From Bacteroidia bacterium (GTDB lineage: Bacteria; Bacteroidota; Bacteroidia; Cytophagales; Cyclobacteriaceae), in contig JAUHYU010000040.1 in the NCBI GenBank assembly GCA_030426345.1, forward strand, positions 1 through 41,552: DNA of 41,552 nucleotides, in the 5' to 3' direction. Position 1 is the stretch's first letter, and each line of letters begins with the position of its first letter. Below, piece after piece: positions 26,137-35,302 of this stretch. Made by a program: the position numbers and the translations under genes. The notes under the pieces are model-generated. The model worked only from the letters and a program-made list of their open reading frames with translations. It made no database searches and had not been told where the DNA came from.

Positions 26137-26313
26137 ATGAAAAGATTTGATGAACTTAGAGATTTAGTAATGTCCTTAGAGGGAGATTTTCAGAAGTTTT
26201 ATGACAAAGAAAATCAAGCAGCAGGAACAAGAGTGAGAAAAGGAATGCAAGAATTGAAAAACCTTTCTCAGGAAATTCGTGTAGAGGTACAAGACATTAA
26301 AAACAAAGGATAA
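26137..26313 (+). CDS. Histone H1-like (Hc1-family) small DNA-binding protein
   Basis: A 58-residue protein beginning MKRFDELRDLVMSLEGDFQK, with the characteristic stretch FYDKENQAAGTRVRKGMQEL followed by KNLSQEIRVEVQDIKN. This is the pattern of the short Bacteroidota histone H1-like proteins thought to act on nucleoid DNA; unlike chlamydial Hc1 it lacks a long Lys/Ala-rich tail. It has a strong terminator 22 nt after its stop and is probably abundantly expressed. It may be cotranscribed with the upstream enzyme gene or have its own promoter in the 92-nt gap. Confidence 0.85.
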   Translation: MKRFDELRDLVMSLEGDFQKFYDKENQAAGTRVRKGMQELKNLSQEIRVEVQDIKNKG

Positions 26314-26334
26314 GAAGTAATCCATTTGAAAAAT

Positions 26335-26362
26335 AAAAAAAGGAGCATTAGCTCCTTTTTTT
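26335..26362 (+). terminator. Intrinsic terminator after the histone H1-like gene
   Basis: A-tract, stem GGAGC-atta-GCTCC (26342-26355), then seven T. The A-run before and T-run after pair as well, so it could work in both directions. Confidence 0.9.
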
Positions 26363-26503
26363 ATGTCTAAACAATAATATTTTAAAATAAAAACTGAAGT
26401 CTAGCAAACATGTATAGATTTTTAATTACCAATGACACCAACTTCTAATAGAAACACCTTCCTTATTATTATAGACTAAAATTTAAGGATATCAAAAGCA
26501 AAA

Positions 26504-26516
26504 TTTCATGGATTTT
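26504..26516 (+). repeat. Copy of the TTCATGGATTTT intergenic repeat
   Basis: TTTCATGGATTTT, exact core, in the spacer between the convergent histone-like and outer-membrane protein genes. Otherwise the spacer (26363-26541) shows only AT-rich sequence. Confidence 0.6.
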
Positions 26517-26541
26517 CGACACATTCTGATCTGATTTTTTA

Positions 26542-27258
26542 TCAAGGGGAATTTAAGGGAACATCCTTGTTTCCGCTTTTACCAGCGCCGATTGGGATAT
26601 TGAATTTTATAGAAACAGAATTGTTTTTTGTCCCGGCTTTATTTTTGTACACATCAACAAAGCCATGGTAATATTTGATTCCGAAAGTCATGCCCATATT
26701 GTTCATTAAAGTATATCCAACACCAGTGGATATACCAACATCAAATCTATTTATGGCATCTTTATTATACTCCCTGATTCTGGCATCTCTATCATCAATA
26801 TCCGATTGGTATTCCACCCAGGATTTATAGGCCAACCCAACTTGCGGACCTGCTTCAAAATAAATCCTGTTTTTGAGCTTGTATTTAGCAAGAATCGGCA
26901 CTAAAAAATTTTTCATAACTTGACTATAACTTCCTGCTTCCGGGTAAGTTGCAACTTGTAAAAAATCAAGATCCTTATCTGTCAATTCATCCACACCAAC
27001 CTTTGATTTAATCATTACCCCTGTATAAATATACCATTGGGGTTTCACTCGGATATCAAAATAAAAGCCAAGATTAAAAGTGGGCAATCTTTTATCCGCC
27101 TCCAAACCTGTGACATCTGATAAATTAGCCCCTCCTTCCAGTCCAAATTCCAAATCGTCAGAATTCAATTTATCCCCAAAAAGCAACGAGATCAGCACTT
27201 GTGATTGTGCGTTGAACCCTACAAACATCAAAGTCAAAAGGAGAAAATACTTGATCAT
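26542..27258 (-). CDS. Outer-membrane beta-barrel (porin-family/PorT-like) protein
   Basis: A 238-residue secreted protein: signal peptide MIKYFLLLTLMFVGFNAQSQ, then alternating beta-strand pattern with FGLEGGANLSDVTG near the start, YIYTGVMIKSK, YFEAGPQVGLAYKSW, VGISTGVGYTL, FGIKYYHGFVDVYKN and SVSIKFNIPIG as strands. This is the 'outer membrane beta-barrel' type common in Bacteroidota (about eight strands). No specific role can be assigned. It lacks obvious partners and diverges from the FG-GAP lipoprotein gene. Confidence 0.85.
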   Translation of the reverse strand: MIKYFLLLTLMFVGFNAQSQVLISLLFGDKLNSDDLEFGLEGGANLSDVTGLEADKRLPTFNLGFYFDIRVKPQWYIYTGVMIKSKVGVDELTDKDLDFLQVATYPEAGSYSQVMKNFLVPILAKYKLKNRIYFEAGPQVGLAYKSWVEYQSDIDDRDARIREYNKDAINRFDVGISTGVGYTLMNNMGMTFGIKYYHGFVDVYKNKAGTKNNSVSIKFNIPIGAGKSGNKDVPLNSP

Positions 27259-27585
27259 GCCATCATTTTATTTATTATATTATTCCTGAAGCAATCGCAG
27301 TATTCCAGTTACTATAAACTTAATACAATCACTAAATATTGATTGGAAATATTTTCACTAAGTTATCAAATTATACTTTTCGTAGGTTCAATTCAGAGAA
27401 TATATTTTACGCCTAGGTCAATTATACGCACACGAGATAACTTTTCTAAAATATGCTTTGACCTACCAATCGGACTTCAATATTATTGACTGACAGAACA
27501 TGCCATAAAAAAATTAATTTGTATTATTGGCCTTACTTCAAATCAACAAGGTACTATTCATATTACTCTAATATTATATAAATCC
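27259..27585. other. 327-nt divergent spacer, AT-rich, with a split inverted repeat
   Basis: No gene is evident. TAGGTCAA (27414-27421) and TTGACCTA (27458-27465) form an 8-nt inverted pair 36 nt apart; a related TAGGTTCAA occurs at 27383-27391. These could be binding sites for a regulator of the FG-GAP gene. I found no consensus promoter box. A repeat-like AAATCCATGAA (27580-27590) overlaps the FG-GAP start codon. Confidence 0.35.
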
Positions 27586-29553
27586 ATGAATTTTCTCAAA
27601 GCGACTCTTTCTCTTATTGCAATTGTTTGCCTTTCAAGCTGCCAAAACCAAAAACCAACATCTGAGACTAAAACGTCTTTACCACAGTTTGAGCGGGTTA
27701 TGTACAACAATCCAGATGCCGTTGTAGATCTTGGCGTTGGCCTCTGGGCATGGCCGCTGCCAATGGATTATGATGGTGATGGCGACTACGACTTGCTGGT
27801 TTCCTGCAAGGATGTACCATTCAATGGCATCTGGTTTTTTGAGAATTCCACTGGGGAAGCCTTTCCAACTTTTGAAAAACCAGTACGGATTGGCGATGCA
27901 CTGAGAGATATCCAAATTTCCTATGTTGATGGAAAACCAAGGGTTTTGCGGCCAGGGATAGAGTTGGAAGATTTTAAAGCCTCACTAGACTCCAAGCCAA
28001 AAGATATTTTCCCAGGAGATACTTTTGAGAAGCTTCACAACAAAATCCGTTTTAACCAATGGAAATATGTTGACTATGAAAACGATGGCGACCTGGATAT
28101 CATCGTAGGCATTCAAGATGGCGAAGACTACGGGTGGGACAACGCCTATAATGATCAGGGAGTGTGGGTCAACGGGCCACTGCATGGATTTGTGTATTTG
28201 ATAGAAAACGTAGATGGAAAATATGCTTTAAAAGATAAAATAATGGTGGGCGATAAGCCGATAGATGTTTATGGCGCCCCCTCCCCCAACTTTGATGATT
28301 TTGATAATGATGGTGACCTGGATATTATTTGCGGGGAATTTTTAGATAAATTTACTTGGTTTGAAAATATTGGCACTAGGGAAAAACCGAAATATGCCAA
28401 AGGAAAATACCTGGAAAATAAAGATGGTATCATCACCATGGATTTAGAGATGATTGTGCCTGTCGCGCTGGATTGGGACAAGGATGGGGACGTCGATTTG
28501 ATTGTTGGTGATGAGGACGGACGCGTGGCATTCATAGAAAATACGGGCGTTTCTCAAGACCGTATGCCTGTTTTCAATTCCCCAAGGTATTTTAAACAGA
28601 AACCTGAGTATTTGAAGTTTGGCGCATTAGTAACACCTTTTAGCACCGACTGGGATGACGACGGAGATGAGGATTTGATCTGCGGTAATTCGGCCGGATA
28701 TATTGGATATATCGAAAATCTAGACGGTGGAGACCCTCCAAGTTGGGCACCTCCGGTTTACCTTAAAAACGGTCAAAAACCCATACGTATCCTTGCCGGA
28801 GAAAGCGGTTCCATTCAGGGCCCTTGCGAAGCAAAATGGGGATATACTGTCCTGTCTGTTGCAGACTGGAATAATGATGGGTTAAATGACATCGTTGTCA
28901 ATTCTATCTGGGGGAAAGTAGTATGGTATAAAAATACTGGATCCAAAGGTAATCCTCAATTGTCTGAAAAAAAGCTCGTTAAAGTCCAATGGGAAGGAGA
29001 GATTCCAAAACCAGATTGGTATTGGTGGACTCCGGAGCCAAATTCCCTCGCCACACAGTGGCGTACCACGCCTACCGCAATTGATTGGAACAAGGATGGG
29101 TTGATGGATTTGGTGATGCTCGATCATGAGGGGTATTTAACATTTTTTGAACGTAAAAATATTGATGGAAATTTAATGCTTTTACCGGGTCGCAGAATCT
29201 TTAAGTCTGAGCCGGGTCAATACAATCGCAACAATGAAGTCAGCGATAAATCAAAAGGAAGCCTTCGGCTCAATACTGATAAATACGGCTCTAGTGGCAG
29301 AAGAAAAATGGCTTTTGGCGATTGGGATGGAGATGGAGATACCGATATTTTGCTTAACAGCGAAAGCGTATCGCTCTTCGAAAATTTAGGTTCTCAGGGC
29401 ACCAATGTAAACTTAGAATTTAAAGGGAACCTTTCTGATGAAAAACTAGCGGGCCATACGACCAATCCTACACTGGTAGATTGGAATAAAGATGGGAAAT
29501 CTGAATTACTGGTTGGTGCAGAGGATGGCCATTTCTATTACCTAAAACGCTAA
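27586..29553 (+). CDS. FG-GAP/VCBS repeat lipoprotein
   Basis: A 655-residue surface or periplasmic protein. The N-terminus is a lipoprotein signal (MNFLKATLSLIAIVCLSSC, lipid-bearing Cys19). The body is built of FG-GAP-type beta-propeller blades with calcium-binding D-x-D-x-D-G loops: DYDGDGDYDLL, DYENDGDLDII, DFDNDGDLDII, DWDKDGDVDLI, DWDDDGDEDLI, DWNNDGLNDIV, DWNKDGLMDLV, DWDGDGDTDIL, DWNKDGKSELL, nine loops in all. Such propellers bind carbohydrate or protein partners; no catalytic motif is visible. Its position just before the sigma/anti-sigma/SusCD genes, on the same strand, suggests a part in glycan handling, which is inference. Confidence 0.85.
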   Translation: MNFLKATLSLIAIVCLSSCQNQKPTSETKTSLPQFERVMYNNPDAVVDLGVGLWAWPLPMDYDGDGDYDLLVSCKDVPFNGIWFFENSTGEAFPTFEKPVRIGDALRDIQISYVDGKPRVLRPGIELEDFKASLDSKPKDIFPGDTFEKLHNKIRFNQWKYVDYENDGDLDIIVGIQDGEDYGWDNAYNDQGVWVNGPLHGFVYLIENVDGKYALKDKIMVGDKPIDVYGAPSPNFDDFDNDGDLDIICGEFLDKFTWFENIGTREKPKYAKGKYLENKDGIITMDLEMIVPVALDWDKDGDVDLIVGDEDGRVAFIENTGVSQDRMPVFNSPRYFKQKPEYLKFGALVTPFSTDWDDDGDEDLICGNSAGYIGYIENLDGGDPPSWAPPVYLKNGQKPIRILAGESGSIQGPCEAKWGYTVLSVADWNNDGLNDIVVNSIWGKVVWYKNTGSKGNPQLSEKKLVKVQWEGEIPKPDWYWWTPEPNSLATQWRTTPTAIDWNKDGLMDLVMLDHEGYLTFFERKNIDGNLMLLPGRRIFKSEPGQYNRNNEVSDKSKGSLRLNTDKYGSSGRRKMAFGDWDGDGDTDILLNSESVSLFENLGSQGTNVNLEFKGNLSDEKLAGHTTNPTLVDWNKDGKSELLVGAEDGHFYYLKR

Positions 29554-29734
29554 ATTTTCATACTTGTTTAATCTGAAATATTAGAAAATCTTAACATTGT
29601 AGTTAAATTTTATATTGCGAATTTGTGAATTAGCAGTTGACAATCTTTATATTAGTACTTGCAAAAAAGTTACTATTAACTGTTGAGCTTTGCTTTTACA
29701 AAGTGAGAGGTGATTTTATCTAAATCAAAACTCC

Positions 29735-30301
29735 ATGAGCAATTTGCATATTTCAGACCAACACCTGATGGACAAAATCAGGTTGGGTGACCAAGATTCC
29801 TTCAAGCATTTATTTGAGAAATACTGGTCTGAACTATATATTTATGCATATAATATTCTTGGATCAAAAAATATTTGTGAGGACTTGGTACAAGAAGTAT
29901 TCACAGATTTATGGAAAAAGGCAAGCTATCAGGAAATAAGACACCCTAAAGCATATCTATACAAATCTGTCAAATTTCAAACTTTAAGCCATATTCGCAG
30001 CAGTTCCATTCACCAAAAATATATTGAAAGATTTCAGGTAGTGCGTACTATTCAAAACCTGGAAGATGAAATAAATTTCAATGAATTAGATGCGCTGCTT
30101 ACAAATGCGGTAAAACGATTACCAAAGGGCTGCCGTAAAGTGTTTGAATTAAGTCGAGTGCATTGCATTACCAACAAGGAGATTGCCAAAAAGCTTAACA
30201 TTTCAAATCAAACAGTAAAAAATCAAATCAGTACGGCTCTTCACCTGCTAAGGAAAACGATAGACAACGCTTATCTCCTACTCTTATTTTTTCTGTTATA
30301 A
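29735..30301 (+). CDS. ECF-type RNA polymerase sigma factor (FecI-like)
   Basis: A 188-residue extracytoplasmic-function sigma factor. Region 2 lies at about 22-90 (LFEKYWSELYIYAYNILGS, then DLVQEVFTDLWKK); region 4 at about 120-175 (RLPKGCRKVFELSR, then ITNKEIAKKLNISNQTVKN, a helix-turn-helix). It ends in a hydrophobic LLLLFFLL run. It is followed by its likely anti-sigma factor and susC/susD, the standard trans-envelope signalling arrangement of Bacteroidota glycan-uptake loci. Confidence 0.93.
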   Translation: MSNLHISDQHLMDKIRLGDQDSFKHLFEKYWSELYIYAYNILGSKNICEDLVQEVFTDLWKKASYQEIRHPKAYLYKSVKFQTLSHIRSSSIHQKYIERFQVVRTIQNLEDEINFNELDALLTNAVKRLPKGCRKVFELSRVHCITNKEIAKKLNISNQTVKNQISTALHLLRKTIDNAYLLLLFFLL

Positions 30302-30375
30302 TATTTTAAAAAAAACCAGACTCCATAGTACCATCTGTCTACTTGTGCTACTTAACTATAAAGCCTTGTTTTTCC

Positions 30376-31359
30376 ATGACAGAAAAAGACATCAAAAAAC
30401 TAATAGATAAATACCAAAGCAACCTTTGCTCTCCCTCGGAAATGGAAATGCTGGAAGAATTCATGAACTCTTACCAGCGAGAATCTGACTGGGAAGGAAA
30501 AATTCATGGCAATCAAACTGAGGTTCAGAATCGGATATTTGATAAGGTTCAAAAAAAAACTGGCACACAAAAGAAACTACCCATCAAAACCAAACCTGCT
30601 TGGTGGTATAAAGCTGCATCCTCTTTTGCCATTCTATTCGTTTTAGCCTTTGGTATCCATAGTGCAATTTACATCTCTCCTTCATCGAAAGAAGAAATCA
30701 AAACCGTTCTGAAAGAAATACCACGTGGCCAAAAATCTATGGTGCATCTCAGTGATGGTAGTACCATTTATATCAATTCAGCATCAACAGTTAGCTATCC
30801 CGAAAAATTTACAGGAGATACCAGAGAAATAACCCTTGAAGGGGAAGCCTTTTTTAAAGTAACGCCAAACCCCAATAAACCCTTTATTGTTCATACAGGA
30901 GAGTTAGAAACCAAAGTGTTAGGCACTTCTTTCAACATTAATACAAACTCTAACCATATAAAAGTAACTGTAGCCACGGGAACTGTGCGCGTGCAGCATA
31001 TGAATCCCAAAATTGAATATAATGAGCTGGCAATATTAAAGCCCAATCAACAACTTTCATTTGACAAGGTGGATCAATCAATAACTGTACTTGATGTTGA
31101 GTCAGGCTATGACTTGGCATGGACAGAAAAGCGGTTGGTATTTAATAATGAGCCATTGAAGTCAGTAACAGAGCGTTTGGAACTTTGGTACGATGTGGAA
31201 TTTTCGTTCAGTAACCAAAAAATAGAACACTGCAAATTCACAGCAATATTTGAAAATGAACCCCTTGTTGCAGTTTTAGATGTCTTAAAGGATGTAGCAG
31301 ATATTCAATACAAATTGACAGGTAAAAAAATAATTCTTTCGGGCAACGGATGCCTATAA
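30376..31359 (+). CDS. FecR-family anti-sigma factor
   Basis: A 327-residue inner-membrane protein. It has a cytoplasmic N-terminal part (about 1-75), one transmembrane helix (about 80-100, SSFAILFVLAFGIHSAIYI) and a periplasmic FecR domain (about 110-215, containing EIPRGQKSMVHLSDGSTIYIN and EGEAFFKVTPNPNKPFIVHT), then a C-terminal DUF4974-type region with LVFNNEPLKSVTERLELWY and FTAIFENEPL. It would hold the sigma factor until SusC signals. I use ATG 30376 because the longer version starts with TTG (30343) and its extra 11 residues resemble no domain. Confidence 0.92.
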   Translation: MTEKDIKKLIDKYQSNLCSPSEMEMLEEFMNSYQRESDWEGKIHGNQTEVQNRIFDKVQKKTGTQKKLPIKTKPAWWYKAASSFAILFVLAFGIHSAIYISPSSKEEIKTVLKEIPRGQKSMVHLSDGSTIYINSASTVSYPEKFTGDTREITLEGEAFFKVTPNPNKPFIVHTGELETKVLGTSFNINTNSNHIKVTVATGTVRVQHMNPKIEYNELAILKPNQQLSFDKVDQSITVLDVESGYDLAWTEKRLVFNNEPLKSVTERLELWYDVEFSFSNQKIEHCKFTAIFENEPLVAVLDVLKDVADIQYKLTGKKIILSGNGCL

Positions 31360-31454
31360 AATAAATGTTGAACTAACCACATAATTCTATGATAGGTATG
31401 AATTTTACATAACAAACATTGAGCCGCTTGAAGCAAGTGACTCTCTAAGCCATG

Positions 31455-31494
31455 TTTTAGTAAATGTCTTACAAATACCAGACATATTCTAAAA
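31455..31494. promoter_or_regulatory. 40-nt imperfect dyad upstream of susC
   Basis: TTTTAGTAAATGTC (31455-31468) and GACATATTCTAAAA (31481-31494) are reverse complements at 12 of 14 positions, separated by 12 nt. It ends 37 nt before the susC start codon. It is too AT-rich for a terminator of the anti-sigma gene; an operator or an mRNA leader hairpin is more likely. Confidence 0.45.
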
Positions 31495-31531
31495 CTATTT
31501 CACAGTTTGAAACCATAAATAATATTATATT

Positions 31532-34500
31532 ATGAAAAATAAACATTTACTTAAAAGGATATTGATTATGTCCCTTTGTACTGTTCAGGTTTTCGCCCTT
31601 CAGCTCGCGTTTGCAGGCGTACTACTTGCTAGCGATGATGCCAATGGACAGGAAAATCTTGCTAATCAACACAGAAGTCTTAAGGAAATCACCGTTTCCT
31701 TACAGGAGCAAAATATCGCTCTAAAAGAAGCATTTGATTTGATCCACACCGAAACAGGGTTAACGTTTGCTTATATTAATTCTAAGGTTCCAATAAATAA
31801 AAAGGTTGACATAGATGCAGCAAATACCTCATTGGAAACCATTTTATTAAACCTTTCTAAAGACGCAAATCTGAGCTTTAAGAGAATTAATAATCGAATT
31901 CAGGTCAGTAAAATGCAAAAGGAGCACGAGCCGATCCAAGAAATTATCAATATTCAGGCAAAAAAGGTAACCGGAAAAATCACAGAAGAAAATGGAGAGA
32001 GTCTTCCTGGGGTTAATGTTGTTATAAAAGGAACTGCCATAGGCTCCATCACTGACTTAGACGGAAATTACTCCATCGAATATACAGACCAAAATGCAGT
32101 GCTGGTAATTAGCTCGGTTGGGTTTCTAACAGAAGAAATGGCAATTAACAACAGATCTGTAATTGACTTTGTGTTGACCCAAGATGTTACTTCTCTTGAT
32201 GAAATAGTTGTAACAGCTTTAGGAATTAAGAGAGAAGAGCGTTCTCTTGGTTACTCCGTATCCGAGGTTGCCGGTGAAGATATTGCACAAGCGACAACCG
32301 TAAATCCAATTACTGCATTGCAAGGAAAATCCCCGGGTGTTCAAATAAACACAACAGCAGGTGGTACTTTCGGAGGCACTCGAATTACTCTGCGTGGCAA
32401 CGCTACTTTGGGTTCTAATACACAACCAATATTTGTAGTAGATGGGATTGTGATGGACAATGATATAAGTGGAAATAACGGTACTGACTGGGGAAATCAG
32501 CTTAAAAACTTAAATGCTGATGATTTTGAAAGCATCTCGGTTCTTAAAGGTGCTGCTGCTACCGCATTGTATGGTTCACGCGCGTTGCATGGTGTTGTGC
32601 TCATCACAACAAAAAGTGGTTCCAAAAAGAAAGGACTAGGTGTTAGTATCAATCAAACTAGTGGTTTTCGAAAAGTATATGATGCACCGGCCTTCCAAAA
32701 CGAATATGGATATGGCCCAACTGCAGGTATGTTTTCAAACGATGTTACCAATGGCCGTCCTGATGGGGACAAGCATGACAATCAACAATTTGCCTACTAT
32801 GAGATGGTTAACGGACAATATATAGGATCCCTTCAGCATAATATGAGCGAAGAAAATGCTGCGAGTTGGGGGCCTAAGTTTGATGGCCAAGATTATATAG
32901 ATTATGATGGATCCATGGCTAAATGGGTGGCTCAACCAGATAATTATAAAAAAATGTTTGAAACAGGAGCCATTAACAATACTAACGTTGCAGTAGATGG
33001 CGGCACTGAATATAATACTTTCAGGATTTCATTCTCAAACTTTATGGACAATGGAGTTGAACCTTTCAACGACTTCTCCAAAAACTCCATTAGCATCAAG
33101 GGCACACAGGATTTAGTTAAAGACGTAATCACCGTAGGTGCTGGCATGCAATATACCGGTTCTAAAATGAATAATCCTCCAACCGGAACATTGCAAAGTG
33201 CATGGTTTCATGATGGTTTTCCACGAAGCTATGACCCTGACAAATGGCGGGACAACTATAAAGCTGCCGATGGAGGGGTTCCATACCCTACAAACAATGG
33301 CAAATACATGTACACCAAAAAAAGTCAGTCATGGTTTGAGATTTATGATGAGGATATCGAAAGAAATGAAAGTTCCTTACTAGCCAATGTATATCTAGAT
33401 TTTAAAATTGCTAAAGGCCTTTCAGCAAATATCAAAGGGAACATCAACCAGTTTACATATGAAAATGAGTCAAAAAAGGACGCTACAAGCCTCGATCGGT
33501 TGAGCAATGCCAGCTATTCACTTAGCCATGGCAGAAGATCCCAATACAGCTTTGGCGGTAGTCTCACCTATCAAAAAGAGTTGAACAGTGATTTGAGCTT
33601 TGATATTCTCGTCGGTGGCGAAACCTGGAATACTGATGCTTCATCTACCGGATACTCTACAAGAAGTGGCTTTAAAATAAGGGATTGGTATAATATCAAA
33701 AATTCATTCGATAGTCCAAACCTTTCAGGTGGCATTGGCCTTAGAAAAACAATCAATTCGATCTATTCCTATTTAAATATTGATTATAAATCTACTTTAT
33801 ACCTTTCTCTGACAGGTAGAAATGACTGGTCATCTGCGCTGATCTATCCTGATGGAAGTGGCAACAATTCTTATTTCTATCCTTCAGCAAGTTTGTCATG
33901 GGTGTTAAATGAATCAATATCTATACCAGAATCTATTTTTGCTAAGTTGCGTGTATCCTATGCATTTGTAGGCAATGATACTGATCCATATAAATTATCT
34001 TCTGGTTTCGTGTCTCAAACTTTTAATGAGGAGCCTACATTAGGTCTTTACAAATTTGAAAACACTACTGCTATTTCACCAAATATTAAACCGGAAACAA
34101 AGAGATCTTTTGAAGCTGGTTTCGATGTGAGATTTTTGAATGGTAGGGCAGGAATTGATTTTGCGTATTATAAAGACAATACTCATGACCAGATTATTCC
34201 TCTAAGCGTACCAAATGAAAGTGGGATAACACAGCAGTTGATTAATGCAGGCAATCTGCAAAATCAAGGTATAGAGTTAATGATTGATGGTACTCCAATA
34301 CAGTCCGGTGACTTTTCTTGGGACATAGGATTAGCAATTTCTCACAACAGGGACAAAATTATTGATTTATACCCTGGTGTCAATGAAGTTATTCTTCATG
34401 GAAATCCAAGCGATGCCAACGCAGGAACTGCAACATTTGCATATGTAGGTGGTGAATATGGAGTTCTTTCAACTTACGAAGGGTATAAATATTATGATGG

Positions 34501-35293
34501 AACAAATGCTGGAAATCATGATATCCCAGTATTATCTCAGAGAAACAATTGGTCTGTGGCATATCCTAATGGAAGACAAAACATGGATTCTTTAGTAAGA
34601 ATGGGCAATATGCAACCCGACTGGTACGGTGCCATTAATACTACATTACGATATAAGGGGTTTAGGTTATTCGCTTTGTTTGATATGTCATTCGGCGGAG
34701 ACATTTACTCAAGTGCCAACCGATACGGATTACACCAAGGTGTTACCGAAAGTTCACTTCCAAACCGTGATAGAGAGAGTGGTGGAATAGTATGGACCAG
34801 CGAAGGGATGGGTAATAACTATTTTGGAAAAGAATACGAAGATGGCTATATCCCGGAAGGTGTCTTTCCTGATGGTACAGTTATCACTTTCAAGGATGAC
34901 AACAATCAAGTAATAAAACAGAATGATGTTGGAGGAATGACTTACCAAGACGCCTACGATCAGGGCCTTGTAGAACCAACTCACTGGTCCGGTTATATTT
35001 ACCGATGGACTTCTGCAAGTACGGGAACTCCACTTATGGGTATTCACGAAAGCAACTGGGTAGTACTTAGGGAGCTGACATTAGGCTATGATTTTCCAAG
35101 CAGCTTATTGGGTAATTCATTTATCAATACTGCAAGCCTTTCTGTTACAGGAAGAGACCTTGGATTTCTTCATAATTCCATGCCGGACAATATCAATCCA
35201 GCTATTAGCAACAACCAGGCTGGCAACGCTTTACAAATGGGTTTTGCTCCATTTGTACGATCAATAACTATGTCTTTAAAGTTTACATTCTAA
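31532..35293 (+). CDS. SusC/RagA-family TonB-dependent outer-membrane transporter with STN signalling domain
   Basis: A 1253-residue outer-membrane transporter that imports glycan fragments or similar ligands with its SusD lid. Order: signal peptide (about 1-33), STN domain (about 50-127, LKEITVSLQEQNIALKEAF), carboxypeptidase-regulatory-like domain (about 146-222, KVTGKITEENGESLPGVNVV), plug (about 235-345, TALGIKREERSLGYSV, then SISVLKGAAATALYGSR and GVVLITTKSG) and a long 22-stranded barrel ending in FVRSITMSLKFTF, with the C-terminal Phe typical of outer-membrane barrels. The STN domain contacts FecR-type anti-sigma factors, matching the two upstream genes. The substrate cannot be told; there is no CAZyme in the window. 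Confidence 0.95.
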   Translation: MKNKHLLKRILIMSLCTVQVFALQLAFAGVLLASDDANGQENLANQHRSLKEITVSLQEQNIALKEAFDLIHTETGLTFAYINSKVPINKKVDIDAANTSLETILLNLSKDANLSFKRINNRIQVSKMQKEHEPIQEIINIQAKKVTGKITEENGESLPGVNVVIKGTAIGSITDLDGNYSIEYTDQNAVLVISSVGFLTEEMAINNRSVIDFVLTQDVTSLDEIVVTALGIKREERSLGYSVSEVAGEDIAQATTVNPITALQGKSPGVQINTTAGGTFGGTRITLRGNATLGSNTQPIFVVDGIVMDNDISGNNGTDWGNQLKNLNADDFESISVLKGAAATALYGSRALHGVVLITTKSGSKKKGLGVSINQTSGFRKVYDAPAFQNEYGYGPTAGMFSNDVTNGRPDGDKHDNQQFAYYEMVNGQYIGSLQHNMSEENAASWGPKFDGQDYIDYDGSMAKWVAQPDNYKKMFETGAINNTNVAVDGGTEYNTFRISFSNFMDNGVEPFNDFSKNSISIKGTQDLVKDVITVGAGMQYTGSKMNNPPTGTLQSAWFHDGFPRSYDPDKWRDNYKAADGGVPYPTNNGKYMYTKKSQSWFEIYDEDIERNESSLLANVYLDFKIAKGLSANIKGNINQFTYENESKKDATSLDRLSNASYSLSHGRRSQYSFGGSLTYQKELNSDLSFDILVGGETWNTDASSTGYSTRSGFKIRDWYNIKNSFDSPNLSGGIGLRKTINSIYSYLNIDYKSTLYLSLTGRNDWSSALIYPDGSGNNSYFYPSASLSWVLNESISIPESIFAKLRVSYAFVGNDTDPYKLSSGFVSQTFNEEPTLGLYKFENTTAISPNIKPETKRSFEAGFDVRFLNGRAGIDFAYYKDNTHDQIIPLSVPNESGITQQLINAGNLQNQGIELMIDGTPIQSGDFSWDIGLAISHNRDKIIDLYPGVNEVILHGNPSDANAGTATFAYVGGEYGVLSTYEGYKYYDGTNAGNHDIPVLSQRNNWSVAYPNGRQNMDSLVRMGNMQPDWYGAINTTLRYKGFRLFALFDMSFGGDIYSSANRYGLHQGVTESSLPNRDRESGGIVWTSEGMGNNYFGKEYEDGYIPEGVFPDGTVITFKDDNNQVIKQNDVGGMTYQDAYDQGLVEPTHWSGYIYRWTSASTGTPLMGIHESNWVVLRELTLGYDFPSSLLGNSFINTASLSVTGRDLGFLHNSMPDNINPAISNNQAGNALQMGFAPFVRSITMSLKFTF

Positions 35294-35302
35294 TTGATTA
35301 AA

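Noticed and set aside
27580-27590. AAATCCATGAA at the FG-GAP start codon as a repeat copy
   Set aside because: It contains the functional ATG and matches only 11 bases; probably coincidence.
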